Shown here: positions 8,191 through 16,988 of the stretch, piece by piece
Layout of the letters: each line of letters begins with the position of its first letter
Position numbering within the stretch: the stretch's first letter is position 1
Assembly: GCA_031551635.1 (NCBI GenBank)
Contig: JAVBNH010000005.1
Span: 145,690-209,689, forward strand
Direction of reading: 5' to 3'
Origin: JAVBNH01 sp031551635
Lineage (GTDB): Bacteria; Bacillota; Clostridia; Oscillospirales; Acutalibacteraceae
DNA length: 64,000 bases
Notes under the pieces: generated by a model
What the model was told of the DNA's origin: nothing
The model's input: the letters and a program-made list of their open reading frames with translations, nothing else
Databases searched by the model: none
Translations under genes and position numbers: made by a program

Positions 8191-9684
8191 ATGAAATCAA
8201 AAAAATACCTTTTAAGCGTCATTTCTCTCCTCATGACTGCCGCGCTGATGTTCTCTATTCCGGTTTTTTCATCAGCTGACGCTCCGACACTTGCCTTCCC
8301 TGAAGCTGACGGCGCGGGAAAATATACGATTGGCGGCAGAGGCGGTAGGGTTATTGAAGTCACAACACTTGAGGACGGCAAAGGCATTCCCGGTTCTCTG
8401 AGAGCCGCTGTTGAAGCAAGCGGACCGCGGACAATTGTCTTCAAGGTCGCCGGAACCATAGAGCTTAAAGAGCAGCTGAAGCTCAAAAACGGATTCGTCA
8501 CCATAGCCGGTCAAACAGCCCCCGGGGACGGAATCACACTGAAAAACTATACTTTTTCTATCAATTGCGACCAGGTCATAGTCCGCAATATTAGGGTTCG
8601 TCTCGGCGCTGTTGAAGAGGCTGACAGCATGAGTATAAACGACTGTAAAAACGTCATCATAGACCACTGCTCAGTGAGCTGGGGCGTTGATGAGACTTTT
8701 TCCGTCAAGAGAGCGGACAATGTCACAATTCAATGGTCTTTTGTAACAGAAGGTCTGCACGACTCGATACACAGCGGCACAGAGCACAGCAAGGGTTCGC
8801 TTATAAACGGCAGCAACGGTCAAATCGTTACTCTTCACCACAATCTTTATGCCCACCACGACGCTAGAAGCCCTCGCCCGCAAAACTCCCTCAGCCCCGC
8901 CGAGGATTCTGTCGGCTTCTATTTTAATTTCACAAACAATGTTATTTATGATTGGGGACGCACCTATGCCGCGAAGAATCTCGATGAGGATTCCGTATGC
9001 ATAATGAACTTTATCAATAACTATTTTATAGCCGGACCGAGCTCCGAAGCGTCAAATTTCATGCTCGATATGAATAAAAGCTCATCCATGTTCTTCTCAG
9101 GCAACTACATGAACGGCAAAATGCCTGAAGACCAATATTCACTCATTATTTATGAGAATTTTGTCAAGCCCTCAGACAGGGAATGGAAGCTCTCTGAGCC
9201 TTTTGACTCAAGGATTTCCAAGGTTCAGACCGCCGAGCAGGCATATGCCATGGTGCTAGAAAACGCGGGAGCCTCCCTCAGCAGAGATGCTGTAGATACA
9301 CGCCTTGTAAAAGAAATACTCACCGGTACGGGTAGAATTATTGATGACCCGTCAAATGTCGGCGGCTGGCCTAAGCTCGCGGCTGGCGAGGCATATCTTG
9401 ACACCGATAAGGATGGCATATCTGATGCGTGGGAAGACGCAAACGGTCTTGATAAAAACAATCCTGCCGACGGCGCACTTGACGCTGACAGTGACGGCTA
9501 TACGAATCTTGAGGAATTCCTCAACTCATTGATGGCAGGTCTTTATGAAGAGGATGTCGAAATTCCGAAATTTGACAATTCAAAACAAAAGCTTTATCAC
9601 TTCTTCTACAAAGCGCTTAGATTCTTTTTACAGATTAAACACTTCTTTCAGGATGCTTTTTCTACCCTTTTTCCAAGCAAATAA
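8191..9684 (+). CDS. Secreted pectate lyase (PL1-like) with Asp-rich calcium repeats
   Basis: A 497-residue exoenzyme. Residues 1-30 are a Sec signal peptide. The catalytic part is a right-handed parallel beta-helix: IGGRGGRVIEVTTLED, then rungs such as VIVRNIRVRLG, VIIDHCSVSWGVDE and LYAHHDARSPRP. WGVDE supplies calcium ligands and R-S-P-R-P contains the catalytic Arg block. It should cleave polygalacturonate by beta-elimination outside the cell. Residues about 405-440 carry DTDKDGISDAW and DADSDGYTNLEEF, thrombospondin-type-3-like calcium loops common in this family. The tail is hydrophobic/aromatic rather than a dockerin. A 723-residue exoprotein follows 45 bp later, probably in the same transcript. 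Confidence 0.88.
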   Translation: MKSKKYLLSVISLLMTAALMFSIPVFSSADAPTLAFPEADGAGKYTIGGRGGRVIEVTTLEDGKGIPGSLRAAVEASGPRTIVFKVAGTIELKEQLKLKNGFVTIAGQTAPGDGITLKNYTFSINCDQVIVRNIRVRLGAVEEADSMSINDCKNVIIDHCSVSWGVDETFSVKRADNVTIQWSFVTEGLHDSIHSGTEHSKGSLINGSNGQIVTLHHNLYAHHDARSPRPQNSLSPAEDSVGFYFNFTNNVIYDWGRTYAAKNLDEDSVCIMNFINNYFIAGPSSEASNFMLDMNKSSSMFFSGNYMNGKMPEDQYSLIIYENFVKPSDREWKLSEPFDSRISKVQTAEQAYAMVLENAGASLSRDAVDTRLVKEILTGTGRIIDDPSNVGGWPKLAAGEAYLDTDKDGISDAWEDANGLDKNNPADGALDADSDGYTNLEEFLNSLMAGLYEEDVEIPKFDNSKQKLYHFFYKALRFFLQIKHFFQDAFSTLFPSK

Positions 9685-9729
9685 GTAAGATTTAGCGAAT
9701 AATAATTATTTGAGAGGGGCAAATATTAA

Positions 9730-11901
9730 ATGAGCAAAAAATCAAAGTCTATAATCAGCATCTTTTTAGCTGTGGTTTTTGTTTGCAGTATGATTTCCCC
9801 TGCATCCGCCGTTCAGAAAATATCAAATCCAAATGATTTTTCTCTAATTGATGGTATTGATACCGACAAGGATGTCGGGCTTCATAACAGCTACGCTTGG
9901 TGCTCGGAGCTTTTCGCTCAGAACGATGCGGACTATCTCTGGGTCGGAATGAACAGGGACTTCGGCGGCTCGCTCTTTTCCGCAAGCAGCAACCCCTTTG
10001 CTTCTCAAGCCCTTGAATGGGCTGACTTCCCCGCGAAGTCTGAGGATCAGTCGGGTAAAATTTACCGTCTGAAGATGGACGGCGGCGTTAATGAGTGGGA
10101 GCTTGTTTATGAAAATCCGGCAATAAACGGTTACCGCAGAATGATTCTTTTTAAAGGTGACCTCTATGTCTGTGCCGGAATCACAAACAAACCGGACTAT
10201 GATTATTCGGTCATTCTCCGCTTTAGCTCTGATTTTAAGCTTGGAGACACACCCGATACAGTCCTTTGGGAAACCGTTCCCGATTACGTTCCCGATGTCG
10301 GAGTTGAGCATATAAGCGGCTCCGTTCCCGAGTATTACCGTTCCGCCTGCGTTTTTGAGGGCAAGCTCTATATTGGTACGACTGACTCAAAAATCTGGGC
10401 TACTGATGGCACAAGTCTGACAAATCTGACTCCGGACAACGGTGCAAAATCCACCGGCTGGCAGCTTGTTTTTGACTTTGAGGAATCCGAATATTATGAA
10501 GAGTCCCCCGTCGGCTCGTCTTACGGCGGCGCGTCATATATCTGGGATTTAATCGGCTTTAACGGCTCAATTTACGCCTTTGCGACAAATGCCGGTTTCA
10601 CCGTTTATAAATTCACACCCAACGGCGGCAGCTTTGATGTCACGCAGATTGTCGGCAGCCTTGACGGTGCGAAATACCCGCGCGGCATGGGAATCGACAG
10701 GAATGTTATGGCGTCCCCGTTTTATATTACCTCGTTTGAGGAGGATTATATCTATGTCACAACCTTCGCAAGCGGTCCTCTGTTTTTAGGGCAGCTCTAC
10801 ATGGGCAGACCGCTTGAAGCTGTACGAAAGCTCTCTGCGCCGTGCCAGGTATACCGTTTCGACAAGGACGACAACTGGGAGGTTGTTGTCGGCGACAAGA
10901 GCGGTGAGTATAAAGCAGTCGATACCGCGGGAAATCCGCTTCCAGTTATTGGCAATCAGCGCGCCGGCTTTTTCCTCGGCGAAGAGGGCGAAAAAAACAT
11001 CTCTCTCAATCAGTATACATGGTGGATGGCTGAATATGACGGCAAACTCTATGTAACAACCTGGGACATGGGTGTGCTGCGCGGCGATTTTGATTTCCTT
11101 CTGCTTTCCGCCTTCATCAATGAAATGGGCGACGACGGAGCAGGTGTCGCGAGAAAGCTTATGGGCAGCTATGACCAGCTCAATGCCGCTCTTAACTCTT
11201 TCAAAACCGCAACCGGCGCGGGAAAGATTGCCGAATTCGGAAAAGTAATTCTCTCGGCTTTCCAGCTGGTGTTTAATGTGCTTGCAAATGTTCCGGCTTA
11301 CTTCCGCTCTCTTTCGGTCATTATCCCTCAGATTATTGAGCTTAAGGACTATATTAATGACGAATCAAATCCCGCTGGCTTTGACCTATATGTCAGCGAA
11401 AACGGCAGAGACTTTTCACCCGTAACTGTCGATGGCTTCGGCTATGCCGACAATTACGGCGGACGTGTACTGGTGCCTTCTGAATACGGTCTTTTCAGTA
11501 CTACCGCGAACCCCTTCGGCGGCGGTCAGGTCTGGAGAGTTGACTCTGTTGAGGAAGGTATACTAGCAAAAATACCCGCTAATGTAAACTCTGCTGAGAC
11601 ATTTGAAATACAGGTTATTCTCAAGAAAGGTACAGCCTCAAACCTCAGCGTAAACTCGTCAAACGGCAATGTCAGCGCACAAATAAGTAAAAACGGTGAC
11701 GCTAAGCTGATTACCGATGTCGAAATTAAAAATGATATTATACCGTCAAAGGGTCCTGTATCGAGAGAATATCAAGTTAAAACAACCAATGTCCTTTATG
11801 AAATTTATTCGTATACTGTGGAAGTTTCAGGCTCCGGTCCGTCAACTCTTACCTTTGAAGATGGCTCGTTCAATAAAAAAATAGATTTCATTCTCAATTA
11901 A
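9730..11901 (+). CDS. Large secreted protein of unknown function, propeller-like
   Basis: A 723-residue protein with a clear signal peptide (cleavage after ASA, about residue 27) and GAGAGGGG before the ATG. I do not recognise the family. The first 450 residues repeat a strand motif of the form F-x-G-x-L-Y-V/I (LFKGDLYVCAG, VFEGKLYIGTT, GFNGSIYAFAT, EYDGKLYVTTW). That points to a beta-propeller of the Kelch or galactose-oxidase-like kind. Residues 455-540 are helical and hydrophobic (VFNVLANVPAYFRSLSVIIP). The last 130 look like an immunoglobulin-like beta sandwich. It directly follows pectate lyase and ends at a terminator, so a role in pectin binding or processing is plausible. Confidence 0.7.
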   Translation: MSKKSKSIISIFLAVVFVCSMISPASAVQKISNPNDFSLIDGIDTDKDVGLHNSYAWCSELFAQNDADYLWVGMNRDFGGSLFSASSNPFASQALEWADFPAKSEDQSGKIYRLKMDGGVNEWELVYENPAINGYRRMILFKGDLYVCAGITNKPDYDYSVILRFSSDFKLGDTPDTVLWETVPDYVPDVGVEHISGSVPEYYRSACVFEGKLYIGTTDSKIWATDGTSLTNLTPDNGAKSTGWQLVFDFEESEYYEESPVGSSYGGASYIWDLIGFNGSIYAFATNAGFTVYKFTPNGGSFDVTQIVGSLDGAKYPRGMGIDRNVMASPFYITSFEEDYIYVTTFASGPLFLGQLYMGRPLEAVRKLSAPCQVYRFDKDDNWEVVVGDKSGEYKAVDTAGNPLPVIGNQRAGFFLGEEGEKNISLNQYTWWMAEYDGKLYVTTWDMGVLRGDFDFLLLSAFINEMGDDGAGVARKLMGSYDQLNAALNSFKTATGAGKIAEFGKVILSAFQLVFNVLANVPAYFRSLSVIIPQIIELKDYINDESNPAGFDLYVSENGRDFSPVTVDGFGYADNYGGRVLVPSEYGLFSTTANPFGGGQVWRVDSVEEGILAKIPANVNSAETFEIQVILKKGTASNLSVNSSNGNVSAQISKNGDAKLITDVEIKNDIIPSKGPVSREYQVKTTNVLYEIYSYTVEVSGSGPSTLTFEDGSFNKKIDFILN

Positions 11902-11926
11902 AAAGCAGCTATTTAACAAAGCAGAC

Positions 11927-11962
11927 GCAGGTCAGTATGTTTCTCTGACCTGCATTTTTTTT
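11927..11962 (+). terminator. Rho-independent terminator of the pectate lyase operon
   Basis: GCAGGTCAG and CTGACCTGC form a 9 bp stem with a 9 nt loop, followed by A and eight T. It closes the two-gene exoprotein transcript. Confidence 0.85.
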
Positions 11963-12157
11963 GTTTAATTTTTTCTTATATACCCATTTTCATCACCTAA
12001 ACCAAACATATTACCATTTAAAAAATCGATAGTGATTCGAGTGATTTTGGTTACAATAAAATCACCTGACTAATGAACAGTTCAGGTTGATATTTGTTTA
12101 TGAAATACTTTGATTTCAAGCAAATATAATATTATATCTTAAAAGGAGAAATATAAA

Positions 12158-12439
12158 ATGAGAAAGTCATCAAAAATCATTTCGATAATCTTCGCATTAT
12201 GCTTCATGCTGCTGCCCTTCGGCACTGCAGCCTCGGCGCAGAACATCGTGGGCGATATAGACGGCGATTTGCTGATTACCGCCGACGATGCGAAAATGGT
12301 GCTTGACGCTTCCGCAAACCTCATGTCTTTGAGTCTTGCTCAGATGTACGCGGCTGACATCGATTCAGACGGCATAATCACCGCGACTGACGCGAGAATG
12401 ATTCTCAGAGTCGCAAGTGGTATCGATATTTTCAAATAA
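12158..12439 (+). CDS. Free-standing secreted dockerin protein (93 aa)
   Basis: After a signal peptide (cleavage near SAQ, residue 27) almost the whole mature protein is one type I dockerin. It has two calcium loops of EF-hand type, VGDIDGDLLITADDAKMVL and AADIDSDGIITATDARMIL, each followed by its helix. AAAAGGAG precedes the ATG. Dockerins normally dock enzymes onto cohesin scaffolds, but no catalytic module is attached here. It could occupy or cap cohesins, or be a structural adaptor. It lies between the pectate lyase operon and the CE15-like gene and has its own terminator. Confidence 0.85.
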   Translation: MRKSSKIISIIFALCFMLLPFGTAASAQNIVGDIDGDLLITADDAKMVLDASANLMSLSLAQMYAADIDSDGIITATDARMILRVASGIDIFK

Positions 12440-12479
12440 GCAACAATTCTTTTACTCAAATAAAATGAGTAATTGATGT

Positions 12480-12527
12480 GAGCTATGGGGATTTAGATTC
12501 ATTCTATTTTCTCATAGCTCTATTTTT
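12480..12527 (+). terminator. Probable terminator after the dockerin gene
   Basis: GAGCTATG at 12480-12487 pairs with CATAGCTC at 12513-12520 across a 25 nt loop and is followed by TATTTTT. The loop is long, so confidence is moderate. Confidence 0.5.
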
Positions 12528-12557
12528 CCCAAAAAATTTAAAAGAATAACAAATTTA

Positions 12558-12586
12558 TTGTAAAGCGCATTTTTTTATGGTATATT
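12558..12586 (+). promoter_or_regulatory. Predicted promoter for the CE15-like gene
   Basis: TTGTAA and TATATT are separated by exactly 17 bp, about 38 bp before the start codon at 12624. Confidence 0.4.
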
Positions 12587-12623
12587 AAAAATATTGAATT
12601 TTTTACAAAACGGAGGAGTTTTT

Positions 12624-13748
12624 ATGTTTGACAATATCAAAAGTTTTTTTGGTTCGATTGTGTCTTTTTTTATGACTCTTGTTATGATAGTAAGTGCATG
12701 GATAAGCCCCGCGAATCAAATTATTCCCGATTTATTAAAGAATGATAGAGGTGAGAAGATTAAAACAGTTGAAGCTTGGGAGGATCAGAAAGATACCGTT
12801 GCGGCTTTACTGCAGGAATATGTTTACGGCGTGCGCCCTGAGTATAATTTTGACCACGCTGAAAAAGAGAATGAGTTTACCGACTCCTCCGTTTCTTCAA
12901 ATGCTATAACTCAGATTTGGAAAATATTTTATGAGGGCGGAAGCTATAAAGGCAGATTCTTTACCCTTAGACTTACATATCCTTCAAAAAGCGGTTCATA
13001 CCCTGTGATAATGAGATACGAGAATCTTATCAATTTCCGTTTCCCTATTGAAAAAGAAGCGGTAGAGAGCGAAAAATACTGTATTGCTGCGATTGATTAT
13101 ATGGACATGTTCCCTGATGAAAGTCAGCCGGACGAGAGTGCAATGCTTGAAACAAAAGCAATTATGGCATGGGCATGCGGCGCGAGCCTTGCAATGGATT
13201 TTCTTGAAACGCAGAGTATTGCAGACACTTCAAAAGTGCTTATTACCGGTCATTCGCGAACAGGCAAAGCAGCTTTATGCGCCGCTGCTTTTGATGAGCG
13301 TTTTGCTCTTTGTGTACCGAATTCTTCCGGCGCGGCAGGCGCCTCCGGTCTTCGTAAGTTTAACGACAAAGGCTCCCAGGGTATCGATATAGCAACACAG
13401 GAACCGACTTGGGTCAGTGAAAATTTAAAAAAGTATGAAAAAATTCCTGCTGCACTTCCTCTGGATATGCATTTTGCCAGAGCATTGATTGCGCCACGTC
13501 CGATTCTTTGCACTGAATCCCTCGATGGCGGCGGCTCACTCTGGGCAGGAATTAACAGCACAGTAAAAATGTGGCAGGAGGCTGACGCGGTATATTCACT
13601 TTATGGTGCGACTGACAACAATCTCATTAATTTCCGAGCAGGTGAGCATGACCAGCTTAAATTAGATTATGATTTATTAATGTCCTTCGCCAATCATTAT
13701 TTTTATGAGGGTGAGCTCGAAATCTCAGCGCTCAGAAAAGGTTTATAA
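12624..13748 (+). CDS. Glucuronoyl esterase-like alpha/beta hydrolase (CE15-type)
   Basis: A 374-residue protein. CGGAGGAG just before 12624 fixes the start. Residues about 10-35 are one hydrophobic segment (SIVSFFMTLVMIVSAWI), a signal peptide or membrane anchor. The hydrolase motif ITGHSRTGKAAL holds the nucleophile Ser in the G-x-S-R-x-G-K form typical of CE15, with the Arg that binds the substrate carboxylate. The catalytic His is probably in RAGEHDQLK. CE15 enzymes cut ester links between lignin and 4-O-methylglucuronic acid of xylan. WACGASLAMDFLE upstream of the nucleophile also fits. It is divergent, so an acetyl esterase is an alternative. It shows no dockerin. Confidence 0.75.
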   Translation: MFDNIKSFFGSIVSFFMTLVMIVSAWISPANQIIPDLLKNDRGEKIKTVEAWEDQKDTVAALLQEYVYGVRPEYNFDHAEKENEFTDSSVSSNAITQIWKIFYEGGSYKGRFFTLRLTYPSKSGSYPVIMRYENLINFRFPIEKEAVESEKYCIAAIDYMDMFPDESQPDESAMLETKAIMAWACGASLAMDFLETQSIADTSKVLITGHSRTGKAALCAAAFDERFALCVPNSSGAAGASGLRKFNDKGSQGIDIATQEPTWVSENLKKYEKIPAALPLDMHFARALIAPRPILCTESLDGGGSLWAGINSTVKMWQEADAVYSLYGATDNNLINFRAGEHDQLKLDYDLLMSFANHYFYEGELEISALRKGL

Positions 13749-13803
13749 AACTAATTTTAAATAAATTTTGCTTGCAAAAACAAGTATAATTATGGTATAC
13801 TGA

Positions 13804-13880
13804 TTAGTATCTTAGTGGGCTGAAAGCTCAATAATAAACAATCCTTGGGTTGTGGGCTTGGCAAGCCAAGCCCACGTTAG
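13804..13880 (+). repeat. Two-hairpin TTAG repeat, copy 3
   Basis: A full direct copy (TTAGTATCTTAGTGGGCTG to CCCACGTTAG) between the CE15-like gene and the PPC-domain gene, about 45 bp before the latter. Confidence 0.85.
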
Positions 13881-13924
13881 AATAAGCTATATTTATTTAT
13901 GACTCTGCTTGGAGGTTTTTTGTT

Positions 13925-14344
13925 ATGATTTTTTATAAATCCGGCAGTACATTTTTTATTAGAATGGAAATCGGCGAAGAAATTATTATCACTCTGACCG
14001 CCTTTTGCCGCGAGAATAATATTCACCTGGGGCACTTCACCGCGATTGGTGCAGTGAGCAGAGCCGTAACCGGGCTTTATAATGTCAGCGAACGTCAATA
14101 CTATAAAACCGAAATTGAGGGGCCGTTGGAAATTGCTTCATTAATGGGTAATATCACGAGCAAGGACGGCGAGGTTTACATCCATGCTCATGCGATGTTT
14201 TCAAATCTTCAGTGTGAGGTCAAGGGCGGTCACCTGAGCGAGGCGGTTGTCAGCGCAACCTGCGAAATGGTTGTTACCGAATGCACGGGCGATATAAACC
14301 GCCGTGTCTGCGAAAAAACAGGTCTCAATATTTTCGATTTATGA
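13925..14344 (+). CDS. PPC/DUF296 domain protein
   Basis: A 139-residue single-domain protein of the PPC family (plants and prokaryotes conserved, DUF296). IHAHAMFSNLQCEVKGGHL contains the H-x-H...H set that binds a metal in structures of this family. NIHLGHFTAIGAVSRAVTGLY is the N-terminal core. The protein usually forms a trimer and its function is unknown in bacteria; unlike the plant AT-hook proteins it has no DNA-binding hook. GGAGG lies about 8 nt before the ATG. The stop overlaps the next gene's start as ATGA, so the two are translationally coupled. Confidence 0.8.
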   Translation: MIFYKSGSTFFIRMEIGEEIIITLTAFCRENNIHLGHFTAIGAVSRAVTGLYNVSERQYYKTEIEGPLEIASLMGNITSKDGEVYIHAHAMFSNLQCEVKGGHLSEAVVSATCEMVVTECTGDINRRVCEKTGLNIFDL

Positions 14345-15006
14345 CGAAAAATCTGCAGGAAAAAATAATTGAGCTGCTGATGGCTGAGGGTGTCAGTGAT
14401 GTCGGATTTGCTTTTATTGCGGATTCTATCGCGGAAAATTTAAACTACACCGTTTCGATTGCAGTGAGACTCTCGGATGATATAGTTAACGAGATTAGCG
14501 ACAAGCCGACACATACATATTTTCACCATTACCGCACAGTAAACTCTTTTATTGACAGCACACTTTTAAAGCTGGGGCTTTTTTTGCAGTCGGAGGGTTA
14601 TAAATATATACCAATTGCAGCTTCTCAGACTATAAACGACAAGGGCTGGAATTATCAAGGGCGATACTCTCACAAAAAAGCCGCCTGCCTTGCCGGAATG
14701 GGCAGCATCGGAGTGAACAGCTTATTTTTGCACAGGGATTTCGGCTGCCGCGTTCGTCTTGGCACCTTATTTACCGATTTGCCGTTGGAACGTCGTCATA
14801 GTGAATGCAAAAACCGCTGCAGCGAGTGTATGGCATGCGTTAAAGCCTGCCCGGCAGGTGCGATAAAAGGCTTAGCTTGGGGAGAAAACATCAGCCGCGA
14901 GGAAATGTTTGACGCAAAAAAATGCAGCGAATACATGAAGCAAAACGGCAAAGACATCGGCAGAGGCGCGGTTTGCGGCATATGCATGAAGGTCTGCGGC
15001 GTTTAA
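14341..15006 (+). CDS. Two-[4Fe-4S] iron-sulfur protein, epoxyqueuosine reductase-like
   Basis: A 221-residue protein whose ATG at 14341 overlaps the previous stop (ATGA). The C-terminal third has a bacterial ferredoxin pattern, NRCSECMACVKACPAGAI, and a second set in GAVCGICMKVCG, together two [4Fe-4S] clusters. LAGMGSIGVNSLFLHRDFG resembles the conserved core of QueG (epoxyqueuosine reductase) and related Fe-S proteins that bind cobalamin. It is shorter than QueG (about 310-380) and lacks its HEAT-like tail. It is probably one of the QueG-like proteins of anaerobes rather than the tRNA enzyme itself. Confidence 0.72.
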   Translation: MTKNLQEKIIELLMAEGVSDVGFAFIADSIAENLNYTVSIAVRLSDDIVNEISDKPTHTYFHHYRTVNSFIDSTLLKLGLFLQSEGYKYIPIAASQTINDKGWNYQGRYSHKKAACLAGMGSIGVNSLFLHRDFGCRVRLGTLFTDLPLERRHSECKNRCSECMACVKACPAGAIKGLAWGENISREEMFDAKKCSEYMKQNGKDIGRGAVCGICMKVCGV

Positions 15007-15083
15007 TTAAGGCACTTATTCCGAATGCAATACCAATAATATTAAATTAATTAATAAAATATCAGCAGAAAGGATTTTTTAAT

Positions 15084-15233
15084 ATGGATGTTTTGCTTAA
15101 AATTATTGCAGTTCTCACAGGTGTTATTACACTTTTATTCGGTTGGCTTTTTGCCAATGACCCACTTGATATGCTCCCCGACGAAACCACCGAAGAAGCA
15201 ACGACAACGAGGGAAGTTATCGTGTATCCATAA
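15084..15233 (+). CDS. Small single-span membrane protein (49 aa)
   Basis: A 49-codon ORF with AGAAAGGA before its ATG. It has one predicted transmembrane helix (IIAVLTGVITLLFGWLFA), then an acidic, Thr-rich tail (PDETTEEATTTREV). The family is not recognised. It lies 78 bp after the iron-sulfur gene and before a hairpin. The good binding site and the clean hydrophobic/acidic split support coding. Confidence 0.5.
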   Translation: MDVLLKIIAVLTGVITLLFGWLFANDPLDMLPDETTEEATTTREVIVYP

Positions 15234-15277
15234 AACTCATCAAGACAAAAACAGTAAACCCGATTACAGTACAGTGT

Positions 15278-15325
15278 AAAGCCGTAAGAATTTTTTTCTT
15301 GCGGCTTTATAAAATTATTATTTTG
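15278..15325. terminator. Hairpin between convergent genes
   Basis: AAAGCCGTAAGAA pairs with TTCTTGCGGCTTT across a five-T loop. It lies between the plus-strand small gene and the minus-strand glycosylase, so it probably terminates both transcripts. The flanking T-tracts are weak. Confidence 0.55.
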
Positions 15326-15353
15326 CTAATTCACAAAGAAGTAGTTTGATTTT

Positions 15354-15839
15354 TTATAACGCTTTTAAAATTTCAGATTTCCATATATCAAAGCTGTTCT
15401 GACTTCGCCAGCTCACATTAGCAGGGCTTGTTGAAGGCAGGTATATCGCTCTTATTCCCGCCTCAGTGGAAGCCAGCTCATTAAATAGCTCAGTGGCCGT
15501 CCGTCCGGTCGTGAATACAGCATGAATTTCACTTTGTCGTAGAATTTCATTGAATTTATTTGCCTGAGGTTCCCTGATGCTGCTGTCAGCGGCTCCGGCA
15601 ATTTTACATGAATGCAGCACATCCCAAACTGCGATATGATTCGATAAAAGAAATTCTGTCCTTGATTGTGTGTTTCTTTCCGGTTCTGGGACGCCGAAAA
15701 TCTCTGCAAGCACTGCCCAAAATTTATTTTTGGGATGTGAGAAATAAAAACCGTTTTCGCGTGATTTCGGCGAAGGAAACGAGCCGAGAATTAAAATCCG
15801 CGAACTTTCATCAAAGACCGGCTTAAACGGATGCTCCAT
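15354..15839 (-). CDS. DNA-deoxyinosine (hypoxanthine) glycosylase, UDG family 6
   Basis: About 161 residues. LILGSFPSPKSRENGFYFS and HPKNKFWAVL match motif 1 of the hypoxanthine-DNA glycosylases, and LPSTSPANVSW is the C-terminal motif of that UDG-superfamily branch. It removes deaminated bases (hypoxanthine, perhaps uracil) in base-excision repair. Two starts are possible: ATG at 15839 with GGGAA upstream, or GTG at 15878 with GGGGG. The shorter is chosen because homologues begin close to the F-x-P-V-F segment. Confidence 0.8.
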   Translation of the reverse strand: MEHPFKPVFDESSRILILGSFPSPKSRENGFYFSHPKNKFWAVLAEIFGVPEPERNTQSRTEFLLSNHIAVWDVLHSCKIAGAADSSIREPQANKFNEILRQSEIHAVFTTGRTATELFNELASTEAGIRAIYLPSTSPANVSWRSQNSFDIWKSEILKAL

Positions 15840-15962
15840 GTATTCATATTCCCTATTATCAATTCCCAAAGTCACCAAACCCCCAATATATATTATTTAT
15901 AGCTGCTATTATACTTCGGTTTTCACATAAAATCAACTAAATAAAGTATTTACAAAAGTTGA

Positions 15963-16028
15963 TATGGCTCGCCATGCCCACAACCTAAGTTGTGTTTTTT
16001 ATTAAGCATTCAGCCCAATAACGAACTA
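15963..16028 (-). repeat. Two-hairpin TTAG repeat, copy 4 (degenerate)
   Basis: A decayed inverted copy upstream of the glycosylase. The palindromic half reads ATGGCTCGCCATGCCCAC and the other half is preserved as ATTAAGCATTCAGCCCAAT. It shows the family has been present long enough to diverge. Confidence 0.65.
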
Positions 16029-16059
16029 ACCAAATCTGCTTTTCTGCTACTAAACATAT

Positions 16060-16088
16060 TTGACAAACGCGAATAAAAACAGTACAAT
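16060..16088 (+). promoter_or_regulatory. Predicted sigma-A promoter for the DUF2752 gene
   Basis: TTGACA and TACAAT with a 17 bp spacer, 36 bp upstream of the start codon at 16125. Confidence 0.6.
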
Positions 16089-16124
16089 AATTTCAAAAAT
16101 AATGGATTGCGGAGTAAATTTACA

Positions 16125-16475
16125 ATGCCAAAAAAAATAGAAATAAGAAAACTTGTATTCAGGCATATTATTATTTTTGCTATAATAATATCTTATATGA
16201 TATTTCTTCATTATTTCAAAATCGGCTGTCCTGTAAAGTACATATTAAAAATACCCTGCCCCACCTGCGGCGCAACCAGAGCGGCAATTTTACTGTTGAA
16301 AGGCAGTTTTAAAGAATCGATTAAGATGTATCCTTTATTGATTCCCCTTGTAGTTTCTATTTTTTTGGGTATTCATTTTGACACAAAACTTATAAAAAGG
16401 AATAAAGCAGCATTGGCGTTTATAATTCTGACTTCCGTTGTAATATTTATTTCATATTTGACAAAATTTATATAA
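16125..16475 (+). CDS. DUF2752 membrane protein
   Basis: A 116-residue protein with about three transmembrane helices (HIIIFAIIISYMIFL, LLIPLVVSIFLGI, AFIILTSVVIFISYL). CPTCGATRA after the first helix is the defining C-P-x-C-G-x-T-R-A motif of DUF2752. No function is known; the Cys pair could bind metal or be redox active. The ATG at 16125 is preferred to an in-frame TTG at 16107, which would overlap GGAG. It has its own promoter. A TM2-domain gene follows from a separate promoter, and DUF2752 and TM2 genes often sit together. Confidence 0.85.
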   Translation: MPKKIEIRKLVFRHIIIFAIIISYMIFLHYFKIGCPVKYILKIPCPTCGATRAAILLLKGSFKESIKMYPLLIPLVVSIFLGIHFDTKLIKRNKAALAFIILTSVVIFISYLTKFI

Positions 16476-16528
16476 ACCGATAAAAAATAATTTAAATATA
16501 ACTTTTGCACAAATATTCAATAAAGGCA

Positions 16529-16557
16529 TTGCAATTATTTAAATAAAATGTTATTAT
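16529..16557 (+). promoter_or_regulatory. Predicted promoter for the TM2 gene
   Basis: TTGCAA and TATTAT with a 17 bp spacer, about 47 bp before the start codon at 16605. Confidence 0.5.
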
Positions 16558-16604
16558 GTCTATTAGCGAATACAAAAATAAAAAAATAAGCGAGGATGGG
16601 TTTT

Positions 16605-16940
16605 ATGACTGTAGAAAGAGTTGACATGTTCATTATGTCAAATCAAAAGTACTTACCACCGGAAAAGATAGGTTATGTCAGGGATAAATTACTTTCTGTT
16701 GATGAATCCAGATTTCCTTTGATTACATCGGTCGAAATGAAAGACCCGACAACAATGTTATTGGTGTCTATCTTTTTAGGCTCCTTGGGCGTTGACCGTT
16801 TTATGATGGGCGACACCGCAATGGGCGTACTCAAGCTACTTACTCTTGGCGTGTGCGGAATTTTAACTATTATTGACTGGTTCTCAGTTTCAAAAAAGAC
16901 AAAAGAAATGAACTACAGCGCACTTATGGCTGTTATTTAA
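16605..16940 (+). CDS. TM2-domain membrane protein
   Basis: A 111-residue protein. The N-terminal half is soluble. The C-terminal half is a TM2 domain: two short helices joined by a tight turn, with the typical FLGSLGVDRFMMGD and GILTIIDWF. The family's role in bacteria is unknown. The ATG at 16605 has GAGG at proper distance; the ATG at 16596 directly abuts that site. A strong terminator follows. Confidence 0.85.
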   Translation: MTVERVDMFIMSNQKYLPPEKIGYVRDKLLSVDESRFPLITSVEMKDPTTMLLVSIFLGSLGVDRFMMGDTAMGVLKLLTLGVCGILTIIDWFSVSKKTKEMNYSALMAVI

Positions 16941-16954
16941 TTAAATTTTTTTGC

Positions 16955-16988
16955 AAGAAGGAGCGTTCAAAGAACGCCCCTTCTTTTT
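16955..16988 (+). terminator. Rho-independent terminator
   Basis: AAGAAGGAGCGTTC and GAACGCCCCTTCTT form a 14 bp stem with one mismatch and a three-base loop, followed by a T run. Confidence 0.85.
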
